From NCBI GenBank assembly GCA_005223375.1, contig RXOD01004915.1:1-17220 (forward strand): a stretch of DNA of 17,220 nucleotides, written 5' to 3'. This DNA comes from Amoebophrya sp. AT5.2. Lineage: Eukaryota > Sar > Dinophyceae > Syndiniales > Amoebophryaceae. The translations under genes and the position numbers were made by a program. The notes under the pieces are model-generated. The model had not been told where the DNA came from. It was given only the letters and a program-made list of their open reading frames with translations, and searched no databases. This document shows, piece after piece, positions 1-9,942 of the stretch; position 1 is the first letter of the stretch, and the number at the start of each line of letters is the position of its first letter.

Positions 1-412
1 ACATTTCAATCAATCAATCAATCGGAAAATGTAGTCCTAGTGCGATCACGTCACTGAATGGACTGGAGGATCTGAATGTTGTTAGTTCAATGAAGGAAGA
101 CGCTCAATCAATGATTACGAGTCCTCGAAGCAGCTTTCAGTCTAGACAACTTCTATTTCTACCCTCTCAAAAAAAATAAAAACTTCTATTTCTAAGTCTA
201 ACTGCTCTACTATCGACATCTACACCGCCAGAGCCTTGGCCTTATGCGCCTGAAACTGTACTTGCCACTTCCTTAAACCTTCTTCTTCACACTCACACAC
301 AGAAAACATTGCAGAAAATAATCTCGCATCGACATATTTCTGCTTTTGACTCAGTCTTGGACTACTTCACTTCTGCAAACCCAATTAATTTAAAAAGTTG
401 CTCTTTCAAAAA
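1..412. other. Spacer upstream of gene A
   Basis: No gene is visible here. The stretch is AT-rich with low-complexity patches: four CAAT units at 7-22 and a 14-base direct repeat (AACTTCTATTTCTA) at 148-161 and 181-194. The last bases before gene A are A-rich (AAAAAATGG), a favourable eukaryotic start context. It presumably holds the promoter and 5' UTR of gene A, but no specific promoter element can be named. Confidence 0.6.
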
Positions 413-3400
413 ATGGCTCAGAAGGCTCGGCTCCGCGCTGTAGTTCGGTGCGTCTCCGCCCTCGGAGCGCTTGCGAGCATCGGTGATCACTTCTCCGGAG
501 GGTCTGCCAGCCGCCCTCTTGCTACTTTTCCGAAGGTGGCGCACGCGATGAAACTGGCGAAGTTGCGCGCCGTCGACCAAGATGAATCGACTGGCACCAA
601 GCCGCAGTGGCCTGGGAAGCAAAACAAAAGCAACACGATCGCAACGCCGGTACTTCCGGACGCACCGCCACTGTTACGGCCGTCGCATTATGATGAAGCT
701 GGGCCACCGCCCCAGTACCGTCCGCCCGTTGACAAGGAGTCACGAATGGAGTTAGCCGAGGACGACAAGGACGGACACTCTGTTGTTAAGATGCTCGCTG
801 AGCGACTGGCAGTCTTGAAAAACTCGGTTGTACTCAAGCCTGTTGCTCGGCATGATGCTCATGCGGAACGTCGTGCAAAAACGCCCTCGGCGGGCCGCTC
901 CTCGCCATCCCCAAGCGCATCAGGCTCCTCGTCGTCCTCCTCAACATCTTCCTCCTCGCGGACTGCTTCCGATTCTGATGAGGAGGACAGCGACAGCACA
1001 GCGATGAGAACAGCGGCAGCAATCAGGGCGGCGCGCGGACGAGGTGAAAATAAAACCAAAACGAGGGCAGGAGCAGGAGCTGGTGACGCAGGTGGATCGC
1101 AGAAGCCGCAGATGTTTAGCTTGAAGACGAGGGGAAAGACGACCAGGGCCTATGTACGGCGGTGCGAGGCGGACGTGCCCGGCCGGGAGGACTCAACTGC
1201 AGAACAGATCACCACAGAGCAGCCGGGGCCGGCGAAGATCTCCGGAGGAACGGCGGACGCGGAGGGTCGTCTCAGGAGAGACGAGGAAAAGGAAAAGGAA
1301 AAGGTCGATGATGGTAAACTAGAAGATCCTGAGGAAGTACAAGAACAAAAACACCAAGATGACGAGTTTGGAGATGCTCTCTTGCGGGAATCGCTTCAGT
1401 ACTGGTTGGGGGGATCTGGATCTGCATCTGACGTGGCGGCTGTTGACGCTCAAGGCGAGGGTGAGTGTGAAGACGACGTGGTCGAAGGGGGGCGTGAGTC
1501 AAAACATGATGAAGTTGAAGACAATTTAAACCCTGAAGACGAGGAAGAAGTAGGCGCGGCGCGCGATTCTGACGGAGACCAGAGGCAACCGGGGCGCCCC
1601 CGCCGATGGCGGCTGTTGCCGAGGTCGAGGTCGAGGACGCGGGTCAACGCTGCAAGTCGTAGTCGTAATGCCGGACGACCTTGTTCCACCAGAGCCGGGA
1701 GCTCCAGAAGCGGCCATCGCCTGTCGAGCGGCCGCGACGCGGCGCGCGAAGACAAAAACTGGCTGAGCTCGCCGTCGGTAAGTTCTTCGGGGGGCGAAGG
1801 CAAAGACAGGGTTCGGTTGCGCCCGCGCTCGGTCGTGAGTAGTAGAGGCAGCAGACGCTCGCCAGCAGCGGAGTCACAGCGGAGGCGTGCTCGTTCTCGA
1901 TCTCGTCTGCAACGGAGACGAAAAGACGACCGCTACGTTCGAGTGTTCCCCATCAGGGGGCTGCTGCACGCGCCGAGCGGAAGGAGCTCCAGCTCCACCG
2001 GCACTTCTCATGGCGACGAGGAATTGAACGACGCTCTGAAGCGCAACGTGAAGAACTTTTTTCGGCGCGAGGTGGAAACCGTCGACAAGTTGGCAGTCGT
2101 ACTTGGCGAATACCCGAAACAGGGAACTGGCCTGACCGTCCGGAAGTTCTTCCACGAACATCCGCTGCAGGTATAGTTCTATGACATATACATCATGATC
2201 ATGCTGGCTAGCCCTGTACGCTCGTACGCTGTGCGGGGTAGGGTCGCTACGGCGATGCCAAAACTGTCACTACGTTTATGCGTCATAGTGAAGACTAGTA
2301 CCTAACTATAGGCATAGCTTTGGCATCAACTCTATTTTGAACGTGCTCGCGCACGTACATGTTGATGGGGACTACAGTAGTACCATGATTGATTCATTGT
2401 TTGCCTTTCACGCCAGCCCATTCTGCTCGCGACATGGCCATTTGTGCTGCCTGGATTTGATGTCGCCTGAACATTCTCGCCCTCCCACCCTATCAATTGG
2501 CGGCTGGTGTAGGTGCGCGCGCATTTTTTTAGTGAAAAATTACGGGATACTCAAAAACGCAGATGCACATGCAAAACGTAAGAAACGATGAGCTGGCCTC
2601 AAAAATTAAGATGAATTTTTTGAAGCAGCAAATGAAATTCAAATCTCTGCAGGTTGTTAAGCTCGACCCGAAGAAGTTTAGGGCTCCGTGTAGGGTTGAA
2701 CTTTGGGACACTGCTGGCACTCGACTCCAGGCGGAAGGCAAGCAAGCGCTTTACGTCGCTACGAATGCTCAGCTTTTCTGGGCCCTGTATCGGTCGGTGC
2801 ACAGAAAAGATTTCTTCAATGAAAACGATCCGGTGGAGCTGGACGGGGCGCTGACAGCGTCGTTTGACACCTCCCAGTTGGCACTTTTGCAAGAAGAAGA
2901 AGATGAACAATATGGCGGCAGCAGAAGCCGAAGGAGCGCGAGCAGGGCGACCAAGATCTGGTCCGTGTTAAACACGCTCCCGCTACCCAGCACCCTCACG
3001 TCTTGCGAGGACCTTTCAAGGTTCTGGCTTGAAAATCACCAGCGCGACTTGGAGTTGGAAGCAGGACGACGCCGCGCCGGGACACAGAGGGCCACTGGAT
3101 TGGTGAAGACGTGGGGAGATGAAGAGAAACTGGAAGAGAAAGAACAACAGCGCGAATGGCGTCCGTGGTGGTGGCAGCAGGACGACCAGGAGTGGCAGGA
3201 GCAGGACGCGGAGGAGCCGGGTAAGGAGAAGGACGAAAGGGGAAGTGCAAGAGGCTATCGTGATGACCGCGATCCTGAACAAGATGGCGATCGTCCCGCT
3301 TTCAGGCTTCTTTCAAAGGCGGAAGTCGAGGCCGCGCAGGAGGAGGAGGACGAACTCGAACGCAACAAGATGAAGAGCCAGACAGCGGCCGCCGGCGATG

Positions 3401-3972
3401 AGCAAGATGAGGACCAGGAGCGTGCTGATGAACCTGAGGACGGCGTCAACGAGCAAGAGGACGGCGTCGATGAGAAAGAGGAGGACGACCGCGGTGAGGA
3501 ACAAGAGAACGGCTATGAAGAAGGAGAAGAAGTAGTAGCGCATGGCGCCGAAGAACCCGAGGAGGAGGACGGAGCAGATCGCCGGACGCCCACCGGTGCT
3601 GTAGACCGTCGACAGCAATGGGCCGACACCCGCTACATCAGGGCCGGCGGGAAAGAGGGCGTCGGTGTCCACCAGCCTCCGCCTGCTCTCCAACCTCAAG
3701 AAACAAGGTTCGACGGACAAATCCAGGAGCTGTTCACAGAGATTTTCCCATGGGGTCTGCCGCCTGCTCCTCCGCTGCAACAAGAAGAAAAAGTGCAAGC
3801 AGAACAATACGGACCCGGGAGTCTGAGCAGTGACGTGCCCGGAGAGGGAGACGGAGTACTAGCGGGGCAGGATTATGTTTATGCTGGAGCCTTCGCATTC
3901 CCGCCGGTCCCACCGGCGGCATTTTGGATTGATCAAGGAGAAAGCTGGGCTCCGGACACGGACGCCGCGTAG
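413..3972 (+). CDS. Gene A: large low-complexity Ser/Arg-rich and acidic protein, two exons, function unknown
   Basis: I do not recognise this protein (about 1025 aa). Exons 413-2170 and 2653-3972 join in phase 0 across a GT-AG intron (2171-2652). The ATG at 413 is chosen because the frame upstream of it has no other ATG and the context is A-rich. Residues 6-24 form a short hydrophobic stretch after basic residues, which might be a targeting sequence. Residues about 157-197 are Ser-rich and about 396-500 are Arg/Ser-rich with many RS/SR pairs, reminiscent of RS domains. Only residues about 536-656, which span the intron, look globular (aromatic and hydrophobic residues at regular spacing). 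Residues about 738-898 are Glu/Asp-rich with a duplicated EDGV-type unit. The C-terminus is Pro-rich. RS-like regions often occur in RNA-processing proteins, but composition alone does not establish that role here. Splicing restores the frame; without it exon 1 stops two codons past the junction. Confidence 0.7.
2171..2652 (+). other. Intron of gene A, bounded by an 8-bp direct repeat
   Basis: This 482-bp GT-AG intron joins codons in phase 0. The sequence CTGCAGGT occurs at both exon-intron boundaries (2165-2172 and 2647-2654), so the AG|GT junction is duplicated, as expected if the intron arrived by insertion with target duplication. No terminal inverted repeat is visible. Inside is a 9-bp inverted pair, GATGCCAAA (2254-2262) with TTTGGCATC (2319-2327), enclosing a smaller CACTA/TAGTG pair. 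Part of the direct repeat is explained by ordinary splice-site consensus, so the insertion origin is only suggestive. Confidence 0.6.
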
Positions 3973-4672
3973 CTGTAGTAGGACTTCAAGATCAAGGAGG
4001 TGGAGCTGCTAGTGCTACCATTTTCATATTGCGGCCTTAATCTGCTCAGATCTGCGATGTGGATGTGGTCATAAACGTATGTATTTTGCGTAACATCAAG
4101 GAAGTGCATTGGCATGATTTGTCATCGGACGGCAACGGTATTTGAAACCGCGCCTGGTTGTGGTTCTCTATGTCCTAGTACCAGTTGGTGGAGATCGAGA
4201 GAAAGAATCAATTACGATTACCTGTGTTTGGCTGGTTTGTCATAATATGGCTCAGACAGCGCAAGTGGATAGGGATGCGTCCTTGTTAGCTTAGCCTGTC
4301 GTCGCATGTCCGCGCAATCTAACACTCGGCAGTCGGAAGCTATGGCTGAACCTGAAGGTGTAAAAGCGGGGGCCAGTGCTCAAACGGGCGGTATATTAGT
4401 CCCGGGATTGGCTTCGACCGTACTCCGTTGACGCTGATTCATCGCTCCGACGGACTTGCAGGATAGTGCAACTTTCAGAAACTACAGATCGCAAAACTTG
4501 GTGGAGCATTCCCAGGCTCTGTACAGTGCCAGCATTAACTGGCCATTGGAGGCACGCGCCATGAACACTACTACGTTCATCGTTGAACTACTACACTGCC
4601 ACCAGCACTGTCTGTTTCTGGGCGCTATCTTGCAGGAACGAGCCATATGCCGGCGCGCCAGCACGACATCAT

Positions 4673-4708
<36 letters not shown>

Positions 4709-4783
4709 GTCATCCGTTCGACGTCGAGTTCGACGGCGACTCATTACGTACTAGCACTAGCACTACCACTACCTAGCTACAAC
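3973..4783. other. Spacer between gene A and the left inverted arm
   Basis: I see no supported gene in these 811 bases. The stretch includes the 3' flank of gene A, a CAT microsatellite, and CTA/CTAC-rich low-complexity sequence around 4750-4783. The only open frame of note (4456-4776) owes its histidine run to the microsatellite. Confidence 0.6.
4675..4707. repeat. (CAT)11 microsatellite
   Basis: Eleven perfect CAT units, followed by CGT and one more CAT. This is a simple-sequence repeat in spacer DNA. Read in one frame it gives a histidine run and in another isoleucines, which explains the artificial-looking open frames across it. Confidence 0.95.
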
Positions 4784-4846
4784 CACTTCCACTGGTAGAT
4801 CTAGATGTAGATGGAGTTGAAGACGAAGCCAACATTAACAAACAAA

Positions 4847-5316
4847 AATCACTACTCACCCAGCGATTACTCAAAGTTGATCATCTACCATATCGATTCA
4901 CTTTTCAATTAGATGTGCTCCACAGGTCCTGCATGTCACTGGCGGCGCGGATCGGGAGACCATCTCCAGATGAATGCTTTCGGGCCGTCCCGTCGAGGCG
5001 GGGTCGAAAGTTTACATCTCGAGATGGTCCCCGTCGACAGCATGGCTGCTCCCCTCGGCGCAGTCTGGTCGAGAAGATAAACCTGAGAAAAGGAAATGCG
5101 TAACCTGTAGTAGTTGATGTTTTTGGTTTGATTCTGATGCTTGGACTTATCTATGTGGTTTATGTGATGCCGGCCGCTTTAGTGTATAGATTTAGTAAGG
5201 GATTGCGAGCCTCCTGACCGCCATCGCCGACGAGCTCGACCGCAATCCGTCCGACCAACGCAATGCGAGCACATCTTCTCCTGGGTCCAAGCTTGGGGCC
5301 CCGGGTCGTAACGCTT
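4847..5316 (+). repeat. Left inverted arm
   Basis: This arm matches the reverse complement of 14757-15227 in three blocks. Block a is 34 identical bases at 4847-4880 (partner 15194-15227). Block b is two segments, TGATGCCGGCCG at 5165-5176 and TAGTAAGGGATTGCG at 5193-5207 (partners 14898-14909 and 14875-14889). Block c is 24 identical bases at 5293-5316 containing GGGGCCCCGGGTCG (partner 14757-14780). Between blocks the primary sequence has diverged, but lengths stay close (284 versus 284 bases from a to b; 85 versus 94 from b to c). A hairpin occupies 4958-5029. Confidence 0.85.
4958..5029. other. Hairpin in the left inverted arm
   Basis: GACCATCTC (4958-4966) pairs with GAGATGGTC (5021-5029). 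Across one mismatch, AGATG pairs with CATCT (4968-4972 with 5015-5019), then CTTTCG with CGAAAG (4977-4982 with 5005-5010), then CCCG with CGGG (4989-4992 with 4999-5002). The 72-base structure lies 77 bases inside block a. A hairpin of nearly the same size sits at the mirrored place in the right arm, which argues against chance. It could act as RNA or as extruded DNA. Confidence 0.7.
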
Positions 5317-5835
5317 GGAGGATCCGGTGCTGTTTGGCGGTTTTCGACTGTGATTGAAAGACAAGTCAATGAAGGAACGCTGTTGCTTCGTTTTCGTTTT
5401 CGTCGTTCCGAAGCGTGTGATGTGTGAACCACAAAGGCCGGCGCTTGAGCGTTGTGGGGCGACGGTTCCCCACCGCTCGGAGCAGCCTAGCTGACACGGA
5501 TGGAAGGTTTAAGGCTTGTCACCACGGATTATGATCGCGTGCTTGTTCTGATTCTACCGAAGAGTGGTCCGGCCCTACTTGGTCGCAGCAAAAGGCTTTC
5601 CAAAGCAGCCCGCGAGCGATGGCACACGTCGAGAGAAGCGCGCAAAATGGAAAATAGCTCATCATGAAACCTAACCTGCTCGCGCCGGGCCTAAAGATAT
5701 CGCGCAAAGAGGGAGAGATATGGCCGGTGCGGGCTCTTTCAATAAGCCAGCTCCAACAAGCCAGTGTCAACAAACCCCCCTCTAGGGAATTAGGGATAGA
5801 ACCAAAAAAACATCTTCTCCCGAGAAGACAACAAA
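5317..5835. other. Spacer between left arm and gene B, with a short hairpin
   Basis: I see no supported gene here. A compact hairpin lies at 5447-5478: GTGGGG (5454-5459) pairs with CCCCAC (5468-5473), extended by GAGCG/CGCTC with a two-base bulge. The stretch must contain the promoter and 5' UTR of gene B. Open frames on both strands here have Trp/Cys-rich or Arg/Pro-rich products typical of chance. Confidence 0.5.
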
Positions 5836-7670
5836 ATGCCGCCGAAGGCCGCCCCCATGAACCGCATGACGGACGCGCTGCAAACGGCCCACTTGCTCCG
5901 TTTGGAGCAGGTGGACTTTGCAATTGGGACCCTCCAGGGTCATCGCGACATCATCTACGCCAACTTGCAGGGGTACACCCACCGCTCGGTGGTGCCGGAC
6001 GCGGCCTTGCGCCGCGAGTTCACCCGTACTATTCTAAAACTTTACGCTGTAGAAGTTGATCCTCACCGCAGCCGATGTAGTTGCTCCCAGTCCATCCGTG
6101 CCTGAATAGTGGTCGACTACATCCATTTGAACAAACCGCAGTCTACTCCGACCTCGATCCCGGCAACACCTCCGTGGTCGTCGGCTCCGTCGCGGAGATC
6201 CCGACCCGCGAGATCCGCGCGAAGGTCTTCAACGGCGCCGCGGTGGCCAACTTCTGGGCCCATTTGTGGGACGATGACGCCAAGCCGGTATCGATCGATC
6301 AGCTCTTCGCTTCGTTGTACAGAAGCTCCAAGTCGATGCGTCGTAGAAGTCTTTCAAGGCAATCGCTTTGACATGGTGCCCCAGCGCGCGTCGAAAAATC
6401 TAAACTGACTTCACAGCTTCCGCTCGCGCGAGGCGCCCCGACCCTGAAGGCGTGCTCGGAGGAGATCCGCGAGGCCTACTCCACCGACTTCATCGAAAGG
6501 TTCTTCCGCCGCTTCGTGAACGTCCCGTGGGTGCGCCAGATCCGGGCCCCGGAGTTCACTGCCGAGCAGATGAATTACATCCGCGCCCAGATGGCGGCCA
6601 CCCAGGGCCGCGTCCCCGGGCAGCTGCAACTGGAGGCTCCCGCGGGCCGCCAGGGTCCGCCGCCGCCGCAGCCGGTATTATCTGTATGTGATGACCAGAT
6701 GACTCGGCAAAATTCACTTTCGCGGTCAGTAGGAGTAAGTCATGTCATCGACACTACGTGAAGGCTTCCACGCGCGAACTTTTTCTTTTAGGTAGAGGCC
6801 GGCGTCTTCCAATGGGAGTTTGCTACTCGGTTCTCGTTTCGATCCCGTACCTATGCATTCCAGGCCCGCGTGAACGCTGCCCCCATGGTGATCCCCCAGC
6901 CCGCAACCCCGTTCGTGGCGGAGCAGGAGACCGCGTTCACGCCGATCGAGCGCATGGAAGCGCAGGCGAAGACCATCGCCTACAACGAGCTGATGCGCAG
7001 CTGCGACGAGTTTAATAAAGTACTTTGATTTCGTCCGCCATGGCCTATCTAGCTGGCCTGGCGTTTTGTACATCGGTATCGATGCGACCCAAAGAAGTAA
7101 AGTTTCATTCTGATAAGAACCGCACGGCCTGAACTTTGTGTATGGATCTGTTTTTCTGTCAAGCTCTTGTCAAGTTCCATGGTAAAAACGCCACGCCAGA
7201 ACTCCAACACCGCGTCTTCGTCCAGCAACTCGACGGCCGTTGCTTCCTCCTCGCTGGCCCCCGAGTCGCAGCAGCAGTCCACCTTGACCGCGACCAGCAG
7301 CAGCGGGCCGCGAGGTTCCCTCCTCGTCGAGGAAGTTCAGCCGGCCGCCGTGAACGCGATCGACGCCTCGTCCCCCGAGGGGATAGCCGAGTTGAAGGCG
7401 TTCTTCGAGGAGGACGTGGGTGGGTTGGAGCAGTCCATTGCCGCGAGCCAGGTCGCCAACGTGCACACCGCCGTCGCGAGCTCCTCTTCTGCGAGCTCGT
7501 CCTCTGCCGCGGTGGCGTCCGCCCCCGTCATGGAGACCCCGAAGGGCAAGGGGAAGCAGGGTGGCGACGCTGCGATCTCCAACTCCGTGGACAACAAGCG
7601 CGGCACGAAGGGCGGCGTCAAGGACGGGGACAAGAAGGTGAAGTTGGAGGAGGACCTCGCCGAGCTGTAG
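5836..7670 (+). CDS. Gene B: unrecognised five-exon protein, about 442 aa
   Basis: The best gene model has exons 5836-6025, 6142-6287, 6417-6674, 6792-7019 and 7164-7670. All four introns are GTA...AG, 116-144 bp long, and keep one frame to the TAG stop. The ATG at 5836 has an AAAATGCCG context. The N-terminal half looks globular, with segments such as FWAHLWDDD at the end of exon 2. Residues about 173-198 are Gly/Pro/Gln-rich, exon 5 starts Ser/Thr-rich, and the C-terminus is Lys/Gly-rich (KGKGKQGG, KDGDKKVKLEE), a possible nuclear-localisation or nucleic-acid-binding tail. I cannot assign a family. The first two junctions were inferred by frame and intron length and are less certain than the last two. 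It is the first of three same-strand genes inside the inverted arms. Confidence 0.65.
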
Positions 7671-7916
7671 GTGCTCGCGGTGTCCAGGCACATGGGTGGC
7701 GGCGTGTCTGGAGGAGGTTGTATGGCGCGACGATCTGTAAGACCTCAATGTAAGACCCTCCTTCCAGGAAGGTGTAGGGCAGGAGGCAGTTCGTCGCGCC
7801 TGGAAGATGTTTTTTTGGTTCATTGATGAAAAATGAACTGGCCACTCAGGGGAGTGGCGGACCGAGAAGGTCCCATATTGCGTAGCAGCAAAAGAGGCTG
7901 GCACTGTACAAAAGAA
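7671..7916. other. 3' flank of gene B with a strong branched hairpin
   Basis: Twenty-odd bases past the end of gene B's conserved composition the sequence turns non-coding. GGCGCGACGA (7724-7733) is perfectly complementary to TCGTCGCGCC (7791-7800), extended across one mismatch by CTG/CAG. The enclosed region holds a second hairpin (CCTTCC-A-GGAAGG within a CCCT/AGGG pair). A smaller pair, GCCACTC/GAGTGGC, follows near 7840-7858. The first structure may be a 3' UTR element or a small structured RNA; nothing in the sequence decides which. Confidence 0.5.
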
Positions 7917-8420
7917 CTACACTTCCGTGTCGCTGGCATTTCTAATGTATAATAAATGAATGTTTTTTATGATAGCCAGAGCTGGACACGTAGTCCCGCT
8001 TTCGATGCGGACCTGTGGCTCTCCCAGTCTATTTGGAGAACTTGCTGCTTCGCCATAATGAAAGTCCTCCGCTTGGAGGCCACACACATAAACGCACCCG
8101 TCCGCCACCACTGCTGCGAGACCCACATCCTTTGGAGGATCGTGTTCTTTCTCGTGGTCGCTTCGGTCTTGTGCAGTACCTGAGAAAATAGCGTGAGAAA
8201 ATCCAAAGCTATGTGCGTGTGCTTACCTTTCGGATTCGACAAATTGGTGGAGAGATTTCGTGCAAGTCGGCCCGTCGGAACAGAGCTGAGACTCGTGTCG
8301 CTACATAGATGGACTCACGTCGACCAATCGCAAAAAACTAGTGGAAAGTCTACAAGTATAGAAGATTCGTGCAGATCGAAACAAGTACGATCACAGTTTA
8401 GCAAGCTTCGTGAGGATACA
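7917..8420 (-). pseudogene. Trace G: possible minus-strand coding remnant with short introns
   Basis: On the minus strand a frame with ordinary protein-like composition (for example VGLAAVVADGCVYVCG) runs from 8179 down to a stop at 7917. A GTAAGC...TTTTCTCAG intron (8180-8226, 47 bp) and a GTGAGT...TCTCAG intron (8286-8318, 33 bp) would join it in frame to 8227-8285 and to an open stretch above 8319. No ATG is available in these exons, and the open frame above 8420 is the codon-aligned antisense of gene C exon 1, so it is probably a shadow. These introns are much shorter than those of B and C. It may be a decayed gene fragment, or chance. No family recognised. Confidence 0.25.
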
Positions 8421-8422
8421 AA

Positions 8423-9942
8423 ATGCACAACGAGTACACGAAGCCGCTCTTCGTGCCGTTGTGCGGTCCGCTGCAGCAATGCGTCAATGTCGCTCACTAC
8501 TCCGTGAATCGTCACAACTTCACGCGCCACAAACGTAACACGATGGCTGAAGGCTACGGGATCGGACTGCGTTTCAATCCCGACCTGCCCGCCGTTGGCG
8601 CTATCGATGATCTGGTAATGTGTGATTTGTGGATTGGTTCACTTTCAGGTTGACACTCTTCTGCAAGATTCTATCGCGAACGTATGTACCTTCTACGCCC
8701 CACGCTTTCTTGTTCGATGATCACCAGATCTGCGTGATGAAATGCGAATCCTCGGCGGGACACGGGGCGTACTGGCGCGGTCACCTCACTGACGCGGGCG
8801 TCGACGGGGTGGAGGAGCACTGGCCGGTGTTATGGACCGTCGATGGAACGGCACGCCTCCGCGCGGCTATCTGTACCACGGTGGAGAACAACAAGACTAA
8901 CCCAGAAGTCATCAGAGAGATGTGTGATGCGACGCAAATGGTTCTATTTGTATCGTAGATCATTCGAAGGCTTTATAAGTAGGATTTGTTTTGCAGTTGT
9001 GTAGCAAGGGCGCCATCGCTCCACACGATCAACCGATTATCGACACCCACACAGAAACACATTTCGGAGTGGAATTCGAGTACGTACATGTGGCTGCGCG
9101 CATCGGAGGATCCGCGAATCAAGGAAGTCTTCGGGATCGAAAACGTTCGGCCAGTGACGGCCTTCACTATTGGCCACGACGACGCGACCAGGCGGAAGGC
9201 AAACATGAAAGTTTGCAACGTACTACCTACACTGCTCGGGATCATCTGCCGATGAGATGCGCTCGCCGGTACACACAGGGCCAAACCTGAGGATCATAAC
9301 CCACGTAATAAACAGGTTTTCGCCGAGGGGTGGATCAACGATGATCCTGAGGATTACGACACCACGCTCCATTGGTCCCCGCTTCCGGTGCAGAAAATCC
9401 CCGTCCGCCTGAAGCAGAAAACCGACCTGAAGGCGCGCACCAAAACCGCCAGCGAGGGTCGGTTCGTCCTCGACACGATAGGCGCGCGCTTCGGCAAAAA
9501 CTTCATGGCCAAGATGTTCGCGGCCGCGGTTAACTCTGACGTGGACACCACTCCCTGGAAAAATCTAGATGTTCCGGTCTGCCAGCTCCTGGTGGACCAG
9601 GCCTCGTACGAGATGGCGTGCTGGCAGCTTTTGTCGCCGAAGCTGCCGCTCGTCTACTTCGAGGCAGCGGCACACAGAGGATCGAACACCGCCTCTTCGA
9701 AGAAAACCAAGATGCGGGTGCTGGGGCAACAGATCCGCTCCTACATGCGGGGACCGAAGGGCAAGCGGGCAAATTTGGGCGAGTTGAAAGACACCAAAGA
9801 CGAAATGCTGAACGAGATCAGGGACCCGCGGAATCCGCCTCCGAAGTGGGAATACCTCAACGAGGCCATGGCGGAATTCTGCAACGCCCGGGACGGGATT
9901 TGGACCGTTGAAGACGTGCTCGAGGCCCGTACTTTTACTTGA
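8423..9942 (+). CDS. Gene C: unrecognised multi-exon protein, about 395 aa
   Basis: The preferred model has exons 8423-8614, 8728-8940, 9055-9210 and 9316-9942, all joined in phase 0 by GT...AG introns of 113, 114 and 105 bp, and ending in TGA. This matches gene B's intron sizes. Two alternatives exist. First, 8649-8681 could be an 11-codon micro-exon between introns of 34 and 46 bp; the joined peptide reads naturally (IDDL-VDTLLQDSIAN-ICVMK). Second, the strong TTTTGCAG acceptor at 8996 could be used, but then the frame breaks at a doubled GTAC (9080-9087). The last exon (208 codons) is the safest part. It is rich in Trp and Tyr and has basic patches (RLKQKTDLKARTKT; SSKKTKMR; RGPKGKR) that could bind nucleic acid. 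I recognise no family. Confidence 0.65.

Noticed and set aside
2700..2725. ELWDTAG in gene A, identical to the G3 motif of Ras-type GTPases
   Set aside because: No P-loop GxxxxGKS upstream and no NKxD downstream; the surrounding residues do not follow a GTPase fold, so it is probably coincidence.
4456..4776. Open frame of 106 codons with an 11-histidine run
   Set aside because: The histidines come from the CAT microsatellite; the rest has no coding character and lies in spacer.
5519..5923. 134-codon minus-strand open frame before gene B
   Set aside because: The product is Trp/Cys-rich without family features and it overlaps the start of gene B in antisense.
7170..7904. 244-codon minus-strand open frame opposite gene B
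   Set aside because: It is the antisense of gene B's Ser-rich last exon; the product is His/Arg/Leu-rich and starts without support.
8315..8700. Open minus-strand frame through gene C exon 1 as part of trace G
   Set aside because: It is codon-aligned antisense of a GC-rich exon, a situation in which stops are rare, so openness is not evidence of coding.
9080..9087. GTACGTAC as proof of a frameshift in gene C
   Set aside because: An acceptor at 9054 (CACACAG) gives an intact frame with intron sizes like the neighbours, so a frameshift is not required.
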